Of a stretch of 64,000 nt of DNA, positions 1-17,067 are shown piece by piece. Position 1 is the first letter of the stretch, and every line of letters begins with the position of its first letter. The translations under genes were made by a program, and so were the position numbers. The notes beneath the pieces are model-generated. The model did not search any database and was not told the DNA's origin. It worked only from the letters and a program-made list of their open reading frames with translations. The stretch is from Linyphia triangularis (Eukaryota > Arthropoda > Arachnida > Araneae > Linyphiidae), in assembly GCA_963978545.1 (NCBI GenBank), contig OZ021725.1, positions 8,458,846-8,522,845 on the forward strand, in the 5' to 3' direction.

Positions 1-388
1 CATTCGGATAAAATGCTAAACTCCGAATGGCAAACTACGTTTCAAAATTTATTTATTAAAAATGAACATCACAAGCACATCCACATCCGAATATCTTTAA
101 TTTATTATAATTAAAACAATTTTACTATATATTTATTAAAAAAAATTGGCAACGGGAATGAGCTTCATGCTATTTTAATGCGATTGGATGACGCAAAGTT
201 GGTTTATTAGCATTTCGTAAAAGCGACTTTTTAGTGACAGTTACAGCCCTATAACTTGATAGAATGCATTGTCATCGACATCGAACCTATCTACCAAGTT
301 TCAGCCCGATTTGATGACGACAAGGGGGTTAATTAGGCCTCCGCAGAATCTGCTCCCTTCGGCAAGCCCACTAAATCGAAGTTAATAT
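1..388. repeat. Dispersed repeat family R4, copy 1
   Basis: This stretch is closely similar in the same orientation to 22560-22925. Shared stretches include 'tagaatgcattgt' followed by 'gatgac' and 'cgcaga' blocks. No inverted ends, duplications or open frames are visible, so the class is unknown. It may be a truncated transposon; the window starts inside it. Confidence 0.5.
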
Positions 389-1101
389 TGTTACGAATTT
401 CTGTAAATATTTCGTAGTGTTGACTGTGTAAAGAGGAAAATTTATGTACATTTCGCATAAGGCAGTGCACGAGTTCGTTTGTCTTCGCTTTCCTGCAACG
501 TGTCTGCTAATGCTTGAAAACGAGTTTTACAGAGATCATGCTGGGAAACGAGTTTTACAAGGAGCATGCCATTTAACATTATGGTAATGGCAATCTCGCC
601 AAATTGGCGAGATAGAGCCAAGTTGGCGACGGTTTTGGCAACTAATTTTGTTCGCCAAATGTGGCGAGAAATAGCCAAATGTCGCCAAACTTGGTGACCA
701 TTTGGCGACATTTTCGGTCCCCATGTACATGCATAGGGCTTTTCGACTACGATCTGGAAAGTCCTTCAAATTACTATCTCTAGAAAATTCACGAAGGATT
801 GACTTTCCTATATAAGCCCGGCCATGAGTTGAGTTAGTGGAATTACTGAGTTGAGTTTCTGAGTTAGCTGTCTCTCAGTGAGCATTCAGAGTAGTTCTAA
901 AGCGAACTGTATTGCATTGTCTTTTGCGGCGATTTGTAGCAGTTGTGTATCAAGTTTTTAACTGCTGTTTTGCGCTCTACTGTTGTGTGAAGAGCTGTAT
1001 TGAGTCTACTAGAACGCGAAGTTCTGGAGTTATATCGGAATAAATTTGTAGAAGTATTGATCTGCTTTGGCTTCAAATCTTTCGAAACCACCCACGCAAC
1101 A
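389..1101 (+). mobile_element. Solo LTR, family LTR-1
   Basis: The segment begins TGTTACGAAT and ends CGCAACA, the TG...CA ends of an LTR, and is flanked on both sides by ATAT (385-388 and 1102-1105), a 4-bp target duplication. A TATA box (TATATAAG, 809-816) and a polyadenylation signal (AATAAA, 1039-1044) fix the plus orientation. There is no internal coding region beside it, so it is a solo LTR left by LTR-LTR recombination. The 4-bp duplication fits a Gypsy-type integrase. The short open frames inside are chance. Confidence 0.85.
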
Positions 1102-1782
1102 ATATAAGTGATTTAAAAATTACGAGGGCATCCCTTCCAATTTCCAATGAAATGAAGTTCTACTTTTCAGTGCAAAGCGTAAAGAATATAGGTTTGGCGG
1201 AAAGGTTAGATGCACTTGTTATTTATTACTCATACTCATACATCCGCAAAGAACATGACACCATTCAAGGTTTTACAAAAAGTTTAAAAAAGACAAGTCC
1301 GCCTTTTAACAAAAAAAAAAATCCAAAACTATCAGGGACATTTCCAAATCGTCTGACCGAACAATTTCCCCTTACGTAGGGATCAGACGAAGCTGCAACC
1401 GTATACATGTGCCATTCCAGTCACGCATCCCCCTTTGTCTCTCAGGAAACACTCTCTCAATTATACGGAAGGACGTTTAACCGAATAACCTCGATTATAC
1501 GGAAGGTAGTTCTCTCAGTCACCAGTGCGTTGGTCCGAAGGATGGTATTGTTTGTTTTTGTATCATCACAGACAACCTTTGAATGAAATTCGCTGAATGA
1601 AAGCAAAATATCTCTGAATGAAAGGACTGGAATGCATTTGATCCTGGTTTTTTTTTTTAAAAATCAAACAGCGAAGGAGGGTATCGCGTTAAGGTCTGTA
1701 TCGTCATTAATTCTCACAATGAGAACTTCAATACGTGTAACATCGCCCTAGTATATTTGTAAAAAGTTCAATTGTAAAAAAA
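1102..1782. other. Unclassified intergenic DNA
   Basis: I see no gene. A short motif ('attatacggaagg') occurs twice near 1460 and 1495. An open frame at 1152-1379 has no recognisable domain. Confidence 0.4.
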
Positions 1783-2656
1783 ACTAGGGGTGTGGAACAT
1801 CGCACAACTTTCAATTACACTATGATATTAGTCATTTTCTCTCATTTAAATAAAAACTGCCAGTTTGACGATATTTATGGTACTAATTTTTACAAGGGCA
1901 AAAATAAAAACCCGCCAAAATGGCAACATTGACTTTGTTATTCGATAGACATTACACTTTCCTTTTCTGTGCGTGAAACAGAAAAAATCAATCGTTGATG
2001 GGCGATGCTCAAGAGCAGAGAACTCTGTCTTAAAGGCGCTCGTTTTTCAACTGTTTACGTTTATATCGCATTTTTACTAAAATTTCGAAGGTGGGAACGA
2101 TTAAAACACCGTAAGTTGGTTGTATTCAGATTATCTGGCGCCGTCAGCAACACGAGGGCTATAATGCGCCGAAACATTTCGTCATTTAACAAACCAACAT
2201 ACATTTACAAACACCCATGCCTACACGGGACTCGAACCCGCAACCTCGCGGTCTAGAAGCCAGCACGCTAACCACTATCCCGTTTGGTCGGCTAAAACAC
2301 CGTAAGAGGCATTAGCATAGAGATTTTAATCAAAATCGTTTGAGCCGGTTTTTAGGAATTGCTGAAAAACATAATTTTTTCATGATTCCACGCTTATGCG
2401 CATGCGCGATTTTGACTAAAACTCTTATGATAGGTTTCATGGCCATCACTAACCCGCACAAACAATTTTAGCATCGTTGGTCAATTTGTTCGGGAGTTAT
2501 GTTGACCACGTACAGGCAGACAGACATTTTTTCTAGACCACTTTTTTGAAGGTCTCCAAACGTGGTGAAATTCAAAAAAAGTCGAATTTTTTTTTTTGAC
2601 CGAATACTACCCTTTCATTACTCTATGTAATTATATAAGGGAATTGAAAGTAAAAA
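1783..2656 (+). mobile_element. Dispersed element R2 (ACTAGGGGTGTGG family), copy 1
   Basis: It starts ACTAGGGGTGTGGAACATCG and ends ...ATTGAAAGTAAAAA. Both ends carry the 11-mer CTTTCAATTAC in inverted orientation, like a MITE with subterminal inverted repeats. Other copies lie at 3201-3974, 5328-6444, 29449-29940 and 34586-35877. A SINE is inserted at 2116-2292. A further fragment of the left end is at 2749-2796. No coding capacity is seen; the target duplication is unclear. Confidence 0.6.
2116..2292 (-). mobile_element. tRNA-derived SINE (SINE-1), copy 1
   Basis: On the minus strand the element starts with a tRNA-like head having an A-box-like TAGTGGTTAGCGTGC and a B box GGTTCGAGTCCCG, about the spacing of a pol III promoter. 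It ends in a short tail with ACCAAC repeats. It is flanked by a perfect 14-bp duplication, TAAAACACCGTAAG (2102-2115 and 2293-2306), typical of LINE-mediated retroposition. Related copies are at 18104, 21605 and 36224. It is not a functional tRNA gene. Confidence 0.9.
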
Positions 2657-3200
2657 TTGTAATAATTAATACATATAAATAAATAAAATCTCAACTTTTA
2701 TTCTTTTACTAATACGTCGGGTGGGTATTTTTTCAACTTGCACCGTAAACTAGAAGTGTGGAGCATCGCACAACTTTCAATTAATTGGCGACGTTTTGGC
2801 CTTCATGCCAACTTTTTAAAATCGCGCCAACCGATCCACGTAAACTAGAAATTTATCTCGAATGATTCCATGTTATCGTGCTATCTGGGACTTTTTCTAT
2901 ACCTTCAGGAACATAAACTTTCCTCTAAAAGGCCATGGAAATCGTCCCAAAAGCCTTGAAATCGCTTAAAAATAAGGTACCTGATATGTTTTATGACTCA
3001 ATTCAATCAAAATGTACAATCCAATCCTTTATTGTTGATCATTTCTGCCTTGGAACTTTAACTGTCTCTTTTGGAACCACGATGGATGCATTGTTTGAAA
3101 TGCTCTTTAATCTTGACAGTTTTTTTTATTTCCTTTAAACTTCAGAATTTTCCCACACATAAAGTTCAAGAAAGCCTTTTCTAAAGGAATAAATATATGA

Positions 3201-3974
3201 TTTTTACTTTCAATTACCCATATGCATACATAGGGTAATAAAAGTATCGATTCAATCCCCAATTTTTTTTTTTTTTTTTTTTTTTTTGTGTGCTTTTTTT
3301 CCACGTTTTGGAACATCCTGATTTCAAAAAAATGATATAGAAAGAATGCCTGTCTGTGTGTCTGTGGTCAGCATAACTTCCGAACAAATTGACCTACAAT
3401 GTTCAAATTTGGTGTACAGGTTGGTGGTGGCTATGAGACCTACCGTTAAGGTTTTCGTTAAAATCACGCATGCGCATTAGGTAGCTGCCATTGAAAAAAA
3501 TCATGTTTTTCAATGATTGTTAAAAAACGACTAACGATTTTGATCAAAATCGCTGCGGAAATGCCTCTTAAGGTGTTAAACAACCCACCTCTGAAATTTC
3601 CGTAAAAAGGCTTTAACGGCGTAAAAAGTTGGAAAACGAATGTTTTTAACAGAGTTCTCTTTGCTTGAACATAGATCATCAAAGATCGTTTTTCCACGTG
3701 TCCTCGGTTTCACTTATAAGAAAGGGTAATATAAGAATTATCGAAAAGTATATCGCCAAAAAACATCATTTTGGCGAAGTTTTTTTTTTTTTTTTTTTTT
3801 TTTTCTTTTTCTTTTTTTAAATAAAAAACCCATATAAGAATTATCGTAAAAAATATCGCTAAACTTGCAATTTTTTTCTTAGTGAATGATTGAAATATAA
3901 AATCGATAAATGACACAAATCCACATCAGCAATATATTGTAATTGAAAGTTGTGCTATGTTCCACACCCCTAGT
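3201..3974 (-). mobile_element. R2 element, copy 2
   Basis: Minus-oriented copy of the ACTAGGGGTGTGG family; the family start lies at 3974 and the TTTTTACTTTCAATTAC end at 3201. It contains long T runs (3263-3287, 3780-3804). It shares an internal block with 'gttcgggagttatgctgacc'-like sequence with the other copies. No intact coding. Confidence 0.6.
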
Positions 3975-4014
3975 TATGCTTCGGGACAGAAGAATGAGGT
4001 ATATGGTATCCAAC

Positions 4015-5095
4015 TTAAGAGGAAGTCCCAGTAAGGATCATTTTCTATACTCGCTATGTTACAATCTTCTAGCCTAATGCATGTAGAAACTACTTTCTTT
4101 AAGACCTTGAAATTGGTGAGTAGGTACGAAAAAGATCACCTAATGAAATGACATAAATTGTTTTAGATTGAGAGGCGACTGTAATTTTTGGACTCCATCG
4201 AACATCATTCTGAATTCTTTATAGAACTTGGAGAAAATTGAGTAGATTACGAATCCACTGGTCTGCTGTGGCAAAAATGGACGAAACTGGTCAAAAATCT
4301 ACTTTTGATAAGTTGAACTAAATTCAATTGCCAAATGCGCCATAACTTGCCAAATAATGAGTTTTTTTTTTTTTGGTAACCCTTTCTCTTTAATTTTCAA
4401 TTAAGAAGGTTGCAGACGATTTGAATATGTGGCTATGGCTTACTTGCATGTTTCACAAATGAGCCAAATTGGCAATAAACATTACGTCACTGATGACGTA
4501 ACTAATGTCGCCAGTTTGGCTTTCTTGTAAAAGATACAAGTTTTCTGAGCCAGAGATCAGAAATCGTTTGCGCTTTTTCTCATTGAAAATCAAAATGCAG
4601 TGGGTTGCCAGACGAAAAAATGTGTTCTCTTTTTGGCGAGTTATGACATATTTGGCAATCGGATTTTATTTCAACTCATTCCAAGTCGACTTTTGATCAG
4701 TTTAGTCCATTTTTGCCACGGCATACCAGTGGATTCGTAATCTACCCACTTTTCTCCAATTTCTATAAAAAATTCAGAATGATGTTCGATGGGGTCCAAT
4801 AATTGCAGTTGCCTCTCTGACTATTTTCATTTTATGTCTGTTATAAATAAAAATAGCAAAAGACAAAACCAGGTGGGGCCACTGCATATGCACTGACTTA
4901 AGAATTTAAGATATAAAATAAAATATATCAGACTGTATTTTCGAGTTTTTAATTTATGTCATATCATGAAGTGATAATTTTTGTAACTTCTCGCCAAATG
5001 TCAAGGTGGCTATTGAAAGTAGTTTCTAAATGCACTGACCTAGAAGATTTGTGACATAGAGAGTATAGGGAATGATCCGTAGTAGGACTTCTTTA
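4015..5095. mobile_element. TTAA-flanked palindromic MITE (family T1), copy 1
   Basis: The left arm (TTAA at 4015-4018, then GAGGAAGT and 'atactcgctatgttac') is repeated in inverted orientation near 4960-5095. The two arms form a long inverted repeat. A different foldback element (4166-4821) is inserted in the middle. TTAA at the end, seen again in the copies at 48025-48473 and 36650-37153, suggests a piggyBac- or Kolobok-type non-autonomous element; the right TTAA is degraded here. Confidence 0.6.
4166..4821. mobile_element. Foldback MITE with TA duplication (family FB), copy 1
   Basis: A nearly full-length palindrome: the left arm (GAGAGGCGACTG, then a block with ATCGAACATCATTCTGAA) recurs inverted at the right end. 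It is bounded by TA on both sides (4164-4165 and 4822-4823). TA duplications fit a Tc1/mariner-like or other TA-targeting element. Arms are roughly 250-300 bp. No transposase frame. Confidence 0.75.
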
Positions 5096-5327
5096 CATGT
5101 TGCATCTGTCGAGAAGCAAAAAAGGGGAAGAGTTTCTTCAAGAAGGGAAATAGGAAAAACTTTCCATCAAAACTCTTATTCTTTGTTAAAGTTTAGAAAC
5201 TAAAGTTCTTCTCTTACTATTGCTGAAAATAAGCAACGTACTAAATACTCGTATTAGCTGGCATTGTGCACCGCAACAAAAAACACGAAACACATAATAT
5301 TTCAATCAAAATCTTGAAATTGAATAA

Positions 5328-6444
5328 ACTAGGGGTGTGGAACATCGCACAACTTTCGATTACACTATAATTCTGATGCCAATTTGTGTCATTTATCGTT
5401 TTTATATTTTCATCCTTCATTTGGAAAAAATGGCGAGTTTGGCAATACTTTTTACCATAATTCTTGTAAGTTTTTTTTCTTCTTTTTTTTCCCTTTTTTT
5501 TTTTTTTTTAAAGAAAAAAAAAAAACTTCGCCAAATAGATAATTTTGGCGATATACTTTTCAATAATTCTTACATTATCCTTTCTTATAAGTGAAACTGA
5601 GAAAGGGCGAACACATTATCGTTGATGAGGTATGCTCAAGGAAATAGAACTCCGTGTTAAAGGCATTCGTTTTTAAACTTTTTACGCCTTTAAAGCATTT
5701 TAATAAGAATTTCGGAGGTGGAAATGTTTGGAACACCTTCATAGCCATTACCACAGCGGTTTTAAACAAAATCGTTGGAGCCGTTTTTTTAGCAATTACT
5801 GAAAAACATGATTTTTTCAATAGCAGCTACCTTATGTGAATGCGCGATATTGACGAAACCTTAATGGTGGACCTTTGGGCCATCACCAACCCGAAAACCA
5901 AATTTGAACATAGTAGGCCAATTTGTTCGGGAGTTATGCTGACCACAGACACACATACACACAGCTAGACATTTTTTCAAGATAACTTTTTTGAAATCAG
6001 GATATTCCAAAACGTGCAGAAATGCAAAATGGATCGATTTTTTTTACCGAATGCTAGACTTTTATTACCCTATGTACACCATCGATATAAATAAACAACT
6101 GGATAGACTGCTTAACGCTGGGAAAATGAAGCCGTTGCCAGATGCCGTTGGTGGGATAAAAAATACGGATTGCCGAGGATTGAAAATAGTATTTGGATTG
6201 TATACAGCAGAAATGTCGATAGTAGACCTTAATTAGTAATAATGTGCAAAAAAATATATACTCTAGCATTTTACAAGGTTTTTCGCATTTCCATCTAACT
6301 ATAAAATTGAACTGTGATTGGTTAATCTTCCCACCAGCTTCGCAATCCCCGGCGCGTTTTTCTCTTTGCATTGACAATGGAGCAGTCTATCCAGTTGTTT
6401 ATCTATATCGATGATGTACACATATGGGTAATTGAAAGTAAAAA
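5328..6444 (+). mobile_element. R2 element, copy 3, with nested hAT-type MITE
   Basis: Plus-oriented copy of the ACTAGGGGTGTGG family, ending in GGTAATTGAAAGTAAAAA. Near its right end it is interrupted by a 334-bp element at 6080-6413. Without the insertion it is about 780 bp, like copy 2. Open frames inside are shadows. Confidence 0.65.
6080..6413 (+). mobile_element. hAT-type MITE (CATCGATATA family, M1), copy 1
   Basis: 334 bp with terminal inverted repeats of about 32 bp starting CATCGATATAAATAAAC, flanked by a perfect 8-bp duplication ATGTACAC (6072-6079 and 6414-6421). Other copies are 28178-28512 and 35417-35744, each with its own 8-bp duplication. Non-autonomous; no frame is conserved between copies. 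The 8-bp duplication points to hAT, though the termini are not the classic CAG. Confidence 0.85.
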
Positions 6445-6673
6445 GGTCCTTTTTATATTGGGCATAAACATACAAAATGAATATCTGGTAAATATCAACC
6501 CTTGAAAATCCTTTCTTTTCCTTTTAAATGAATCTATAAAGAAAAAATTCAGATCCTAAATCATGAGTATACTAAAAAAAAAAATTGAAATAGAAAATAA
6601 GAGGACGGTCAGGCAAAACAAATGAGGTATTATACCAATGAGGTGTTAGTCAGTTTAGTATCGCTGACAATAC

Positions 6674-7422
6674 TGTTACGAGTTTTTGTATATTTGTAAA
6701 TATTTCGTAGTGTTAATTTTGTAAATAGAAAAATTTATGTACATTTTGCATAAGGCAGTGCAATAGTTCATCTTTAGTTGGCTTCCCTGCAATATGGGTC
6801 TTAATGCTTGATAACGAGTTTTACAGAGATAACGCTGGGAAGCGAGTTTTACAAGGAGCAGGGCATTTAACATTATGGTAATGCCAATCTCGCCAAATTG
6901 GCAAGATAGAGTCAAGTTGGCGACTAATTTTTGTCTCCAAATTTGGTGAGAAATCGTCAAATGTCGCCAAACTTGGTGACCATTTGGTGACATTTTCAGT
7001 CCCAATGTACATGTATAGGACTTTTCGACTACGATCTGGAAAGTTCTCTAAATATCTACCTCTAGAAATTTGAAGAAGGTTCGCCGCCTCAATTATTTAA
7101 GCCCGAGTTAGTTAGTTGAGTCACTGAGTTAGTTGAGTCCGTGAGTTGACTGGAATTACTGAGTTGAGATACTGAGTCTCTGTGAGCATTCAGAGTAGTT
7201 GTAAAGCGAACTGTATTGCATTGTCTTTTGCGGCGATTTACCAGTTGTGTGTCAAGTTTAACTGCTGTTTGTGCTCTATTGTTGCTTATAGAGCTGTATT
7301 GAGTCTACTAGAACGAGAAGTTCTGAAGTTGTAAAGGAATCTGTGAAGAGTTATATTGGAATAAATTCCTGCAAGTTTTGATCTGCTTTGGCTTCAAGTC
7401 TTTCGAAACCACCAACGCAACA
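6674..7422 (+). mobile_element. Solo LTR, family LTR-1, copy 2
   Basis: Same family as 389-1101, with TGTTACGAGT at the start, CGCAACA at the end and an AATAAA near 7360. Flanks ATAC/TTAC are a near-match 4-bp duplication. No internal region is present. Confidence 0.8.
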
Positions 7423-7469
7423 TTACTTTACAAAAATGACATAGAAGCTTTTCCGATACTTAAGTTTAG

Positions 7470-9020
7470 TTAACACTTTAAATCCCAACCCGCCCTATAC
7501 CGCCTTGTAGAGAATTTCCCAGCTAACCGCCTTTCGGGCGGTTGCAGGGGTAAACGTATATTTTCAAGTGAGGGGAACTGCCCTGCCTTAGTTGTTTAAA
7601 GCGTGACTGTCCTCAACAATAGGCTATTGTGGCAGGGGCGTAGCCAGGATTTTTTTTCCGGGGGGGGCTGAGAAATTAGAAATGTCAACTTCGGAAACAA
7701 TGATTATCATTCAATAATTTACAAATCAAAATTAATCAAACTAAAAAACAAATAAACACTTTTTGGGATTGTAATACTTTTAGCACATATAGCATAATTA
7801 GTTACTGGAATTTTAAAACTATATGGTAATTAATTTAGGTAAACATATTTCAATAAAAATATATTAATTATTAAAATATTTTAAATCAATTTATTATTGG
7901 AGTTATAATGTTATTGCCAACAATAACCATTAACATTTGATTAACAAAGTCCCAATCTAACGCTTTAACGTCCCAATCCGCATGCCCAGCTAAATAGGTC
8001 AATAGTTTAAAAAAAAAGCTTTATGATCGTAACCATTTATATAAAATAATTTATTTGAATAGTGAAAAATTGCACTTACCTTGAATGGGGTAGAAATAAG
8101 AAATTTCTTATATAGAGAATTCTGAAGTGTTTAACAAAGTGGGATCCGAGCAATGTTGAATATGTATACATTGCTGCTCTTGGAGGTTGGAGATGTCTGC
8201 TAAGAAAGAGCCGGTTTGTGGCTTTCTGGAACCCCTTGTCACCTATTGTACTAGTGAACCAGAGTCCCTGGGGGGGGGGGGGAGAGAGGGATCATGGACT
8301 AGACAAGTACAAGATCCCCTCCCTTCCCCAGGACTCTGAAAGCCTTTTGTCGGACGAAAGTCCGCACCAACGAGACTAGACATCGCGTATCACGTCGACT
8401 AGTCATCACGCCTGAAGTCTGGAGTGCTACATTCAGGGCAGATTCAACTTAATTCGATTCGTTAATAATTCCAGTGCTTTGTCTGTCCAATTTCAAAAAA
8501 TTAGAAAATAACGAAAACTTGTGTTAATTTCAAATTTTAATTATCCAAGCATAAATAGATCTATTTCTGACTTTCGAGGTTTGAAAATTTCGGAGGGGGC
8601 TGCAGCCCCATCAGCCACCCCCTGGCTACGCGCCTGTATTGTGGGGCATGTAGAGGGGAGACATGGATTTAAAGTACTCAATGTCAAACTGCCCCACCCT
8701 TTGGACATGGAGTAAGATAGTCAGGGACTTTTCTTTTATGCGAATCTTGTCATGTACTTAGCGGTGGCGTTTGTTTCATTGATAAGACGCCAACTAAATT
8801 CTCTGACATATCAAGCAGATGACTCAACGCACACCCCTATTGCAGGCTGTATACATATAGTAATGATCTTTTAATGGTCGACAGTGACCCCCCACAGCAA
8901 TCCCAGGAGTGGCAGACAGGAGAACGAGTCGGGCGAGTTCATTTCCAGTTTTTATGAATGGAAAGTCATCGGGGTTTTGTGAAACCCACAACGCTGACTC
9001 CATGGGATTTAAAGGGTTAA
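7470..9020. mobile_element. TTAA-flanked element with nested hAT-type element
   Basis: The left end TTAACACTTTAAATCCCA and the right end TGGGATTTAAAGGGTTAA are inverted copies with TTAA at both edges. This is the pattern of a piggyBac-like non-autonomous element. It carries a complete hAT-type insertion at 7633-8636; without it the element is about 540 bp. A related smaller element is at 22038-22249. Confidence 0.7.
7633..8636. mobile_element. hAT-type non-autonomous element (CAGGGGCGTAGCCAGG termini)
   Basis: Terminal inverted repeats CAGGGGCGTAGCCAGG / CCTGGCTACGCGCCTG with a perfect 8-bp duplication TATTGTGG (7625-7632 and 8637-8644). The CAGGG start and 8-bp duplication are classic hAT features. 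About 1 kb, AT-rich inside, no transposase frame. Confidence 0.9.
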
Positions 9021-9109
9021 TACTGTTATTTCTACCTCTGTGAAATGCTTATCACAGCCAAATACACCTCGCAATTTTTTACTACTGTAAGATAATGAGG
9101 TCGAAACCT

Positions 9110-9290
9110 TATCTCTCATCCACCTCACCAACGAGAGGACATTGAGGCCAAGACTTATTTAATGTGCACCAGCCGCCATTATCGTATTCGGCTAAGCCAG
9201 GACCGAACCCCCGATAGATCGCTCATGAGCTTGACACCTTTTATCACCGGACCACATCCGGAGGCTGATATTTCAGTATTATCCCGTCGA
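9110..9290 (-). mobile_element. Possible tRNA-derived SINE of another family
   Basis: On the minus strand there is a B-box-like GGTTCGGTCC (about 9200-9209) preceded by tRNA-like sequence ('ggtccggtgataaaaggtgtcaag' region). No clear duplication or tail was found, so this is tentative. Confidence 0.3.
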
Positions 9291-9322
9291 CCACTTTTTG
9301 TTGGCAATAAAAAAGTTCAAAC

Positions 9323-10912
9323 CATGGGCGCCCGCAGGAATATTTGCAAGGGGGTACAAGATTAGATTTTTATCAAAATCATTATTTTTTTTAGAAATGT
9401 TAATTAATAATTATGCATTATAAATTAAACTCTTTGAGAATAGTTAAAATTCATGGTATATATTTTTGAAAGCACAACCCTGTTAAAAAGAAGAAAAAAA
9501 TACAAAATAGTAAAAATATTAAAATATATTGTTGCGTGGATGGGTTCGAAAGATTTGAAGCCAAAGCAGATCAAAACTTGCAGAAATTTATTCCAATATA
9601 ACTCTTCACAAATTCTCTTACAACTCCAGAACTTCTCGTTCTAGTAGACTCAATGCAGCTCTTTTCACAACAATCGAGCACAAAACAGCAGTTAAAAACT
9701 TGACAACACAACTGCTCAAATCGCTGCAAAAGACAATGCAATAAAGTTCGCTTTAGAACTACTCTGAATGCTCACTGAGACTCAGTATCTCAACTCAGTA
9801 ATTCCAGTCAACTCACCAGTTAACTAATTCAGTGACTCAAAATCAACTAACTCCATCACCCGCTCTCTTGAGCTTTTATAAGGGAGGCGAACATACGTAA
9901 ATCTTCTAGAGGTAGATATTTGGAGAACTTTCCAGATCGTAGTCGAAAAGTCCAATACATGTACATGGGGACCGAAAATGTTGCCAAATGGTCGCCAAGT
10001 TTGGCGAATTCTGGCAAAATTTGGCGACAAAAATTAGTCGCCAAAACCGTCGCCAACTTGGCTCTATCACTCCAATTTGGCGAGATTTCTATTACCATAA
10101 TGTTAAATGCCCTGCTCCTTGTAAAACTCGCTTCCCAGGGTTACCCCTGTAAAACTAGTTATCAAGCATTGAGACACACATTGCGGGGAAGCAAAGTAAC
10201 GACGAACTATTGCACTGCCTTATGCGAAATGTACATAAATTTTACTATTTACAAAATTAACACTACGAAATATTTACAAATATACAAAAATTCGTAACAA
10301 TATATTTTTAACGATTTTTTTATCATCCAACTAGATCTCACGGTATTCAAGAGACAGTGTTTAGAATAGAGGAACTCGAAGAGGCAAAAATACGGAAGAG
10401 TAAAAATTTTTTATTTCTACCAAGTTTCGGATATAGTGAAAAAAAACAAAACAAAAAAAATTCAAAATGAATATGAAGGCAGTATTCAGGCAGTTTTGGA
10501 ATATGTTCGAAGAAGGCAGTATTGGAATATGTTCAATTGAATTTTAAAAATAGATTTCAAGATAGTATATCTGATGACTTTAAGAACAAAGCATTTTCCC
10601 AGAATTTTGAGAACTACACAGGAAATTATTATACAATAAAAGGAATAAATACTTCTACTCATCAGACTCTAAAAATCATAGACAACAAGCGCCAAAAAAT
10701 CGTCACGCAAGTAGCTATAAAAAACTACATAGGAAAGAAACAAAAGACTAAATTAATAGGAAAAAATGCTCATTGTAACATAAAAGAATAAACGGCATAT
10801 GTGCTTTTTTTATCTTGAAATTTGCATCTTTTCCCTCATTTTTTTTTTTTTAATTTTCAAGAGCCAGGGGGGTGCAAATGCATCTCCTTGCACCTTCCAG
10901 GGGGCGCCCATG
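9323..10912 (-). mobile_element. hAT-type element (CATGGGCGCCC termini, family M2), copy 1
   Basis: The left end CATGGGCGCCCGCAGGAATA and right end ...GGGGGCGCCCATG are inverted. The flanks GTTCAAAC (9315-9322) and GTTCAAAT (10913-10920) form an 8-bp duplication with one mismatch. An LTR-1 solo LTR (9530-10299) is inserted inside; without it the element is about 816 bp, matching the uninterrupted copy at 20583-21354, which lies in the opposite orientation. Confidence 0.85.
9530..10299 (-). mobile_element. Solo LTR, family LTR-1, copy 3
   Basis: Minus-oriented copy (TGTTGCG...TCGTAACA on the plus strand) with ATAT on both sides (9526-9529 and 10300-10303). It lies inside the hAT-type element 9323-10912, so it is younger than that element. 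Open frames here are chance. Confidence 0.85.
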
Positions 10913-11527
10913 GTTCAAATCACCTGGCTTCCAAGGAAGGAAGCCCCTTTCGGCTTAGACCAGTGTCGGGGTTTTTATATTAAATGTCTCTGGTACACGA
11001 AAGACTCGCCCATAGGCGCCCTCAGGAGGGTGCAAGGAAGTGCACTTGCACCCCCCTAGCTCTTGAAAATTAAAAATATATATATGAGAGAAAATGTGTA
11101 AATTCCAAGATAAAAAGAAAAGCACATATGCCGTTTCGGTTTTTATGTTATAATAAGCATTTGTCTTTCTATTATTTAAGTCATATGTTTCTTTTCTACG
11201 ATGTTTTGTTTATAGATACTGGCGCCTATTGTCTAGGATTATTGGAGGCTGAGTAGAAGTATTTATTTCTTTTATTGTATAATCATATCCTGTGTAGTTA
11301 GTTCTCAAAATTCTAGGAAAAATATTTTGCTTTTTAAGTCATCAGATATAGTATCTTGGAAATCTATTTTTAGAATTCAATTAAGCACATCCAATACTGC
11401 CTTTGTATTTAATTTTGAATTTTTTTGGAAGAAATATAATGTAAACTCTTCAGTATTTTCGTGTTCCTCTGTTCTAAACAGTCTCTTGATTGCCGTATTA
11501 TAAAAAATTGTTATTTATATATATATA

Positions 11528-16321
<4,794 letters not shown>

Positions 16322-16371
16322 CTAGTCTTGCACCCCCTGCAAATATTTCTGTGGGTGCCCATGGATTGGCA

Positions 16372-17067
16372 ATTCATTCGGATCGACCGTTCCAATGGAC
16401 AAAGGCAATATATTTGAGTAACTTTTTGTTTAGCCAACGGTTGACTGGATGATAAGCAATTATTCTCTACCAATTGAGGATATTTTATACTCACTCGATG
16501 TACTTTTTCGGCAAACTTGGTCTAGATTTGTTCCTCCATTCACACCACAACGCGCGCTGAGATCCATGTCTTTCTACCTGGGTAAATTTTCTTGGTGCAA
16601 GAATAGAGAGTGACGTGCGAGTTGAACTTATTGTACCATCTTCCATCTGTATTCTCCAAAAACCTTTAGTTATAATCCTGGATACAAAAGTTGGTCTTCA
16701 TTCGAATTCTTGTGACACATTAGTCTTCAAGAAACACTAATGAATGTTGAGAGTCATACCAGCTTCGAAACAATCGAAATAAATATCTGTTTTTAATTAT
16801 AAAGTTATAAATTTATACAGTGAAAACTTTTTGAAAGGTTAAAAAGAAAAGAAGAGGGAAAAAATAATAATAATAAAGATTCGCAATATAGAAGCATGTT
16901 CGTGGCAAAAATGTTCGGCTTTTGGCGCTTGCGTAAGCTTTACAAGTTTCGATGATTCGTCGCGGAAAAAATATATTTGAATATAGCACGTTTGAAAGTG
17001 TCTCTTTGGGACATATTAAATGTAATGGTTACTGTGTGTTTCGTTGCCAGTAGATCCTTATTAAGAC
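16372..17067. other. Unclassified DNA
   Basis: No gene or clear element. The last about 100 bp (near 16985-17067) resembles 21940-22030, so it belongs to an uncharacterised dispersed repeat. Confidence 0.4.

Noticed and set aside
2205..2292. tRNA gene on the minus strand
   Set aside because: tRNA-like head only; part of a SINE with target duplications, repeated at three other loci, and no complete cloverleaf is evident.
9920..10297. 125-residue plus-strand frame
   Set aside because: Lies antisense in an LTR-1 copy; related frames appear at 6676, 15278 and 33397 only because the LTR is repeated.
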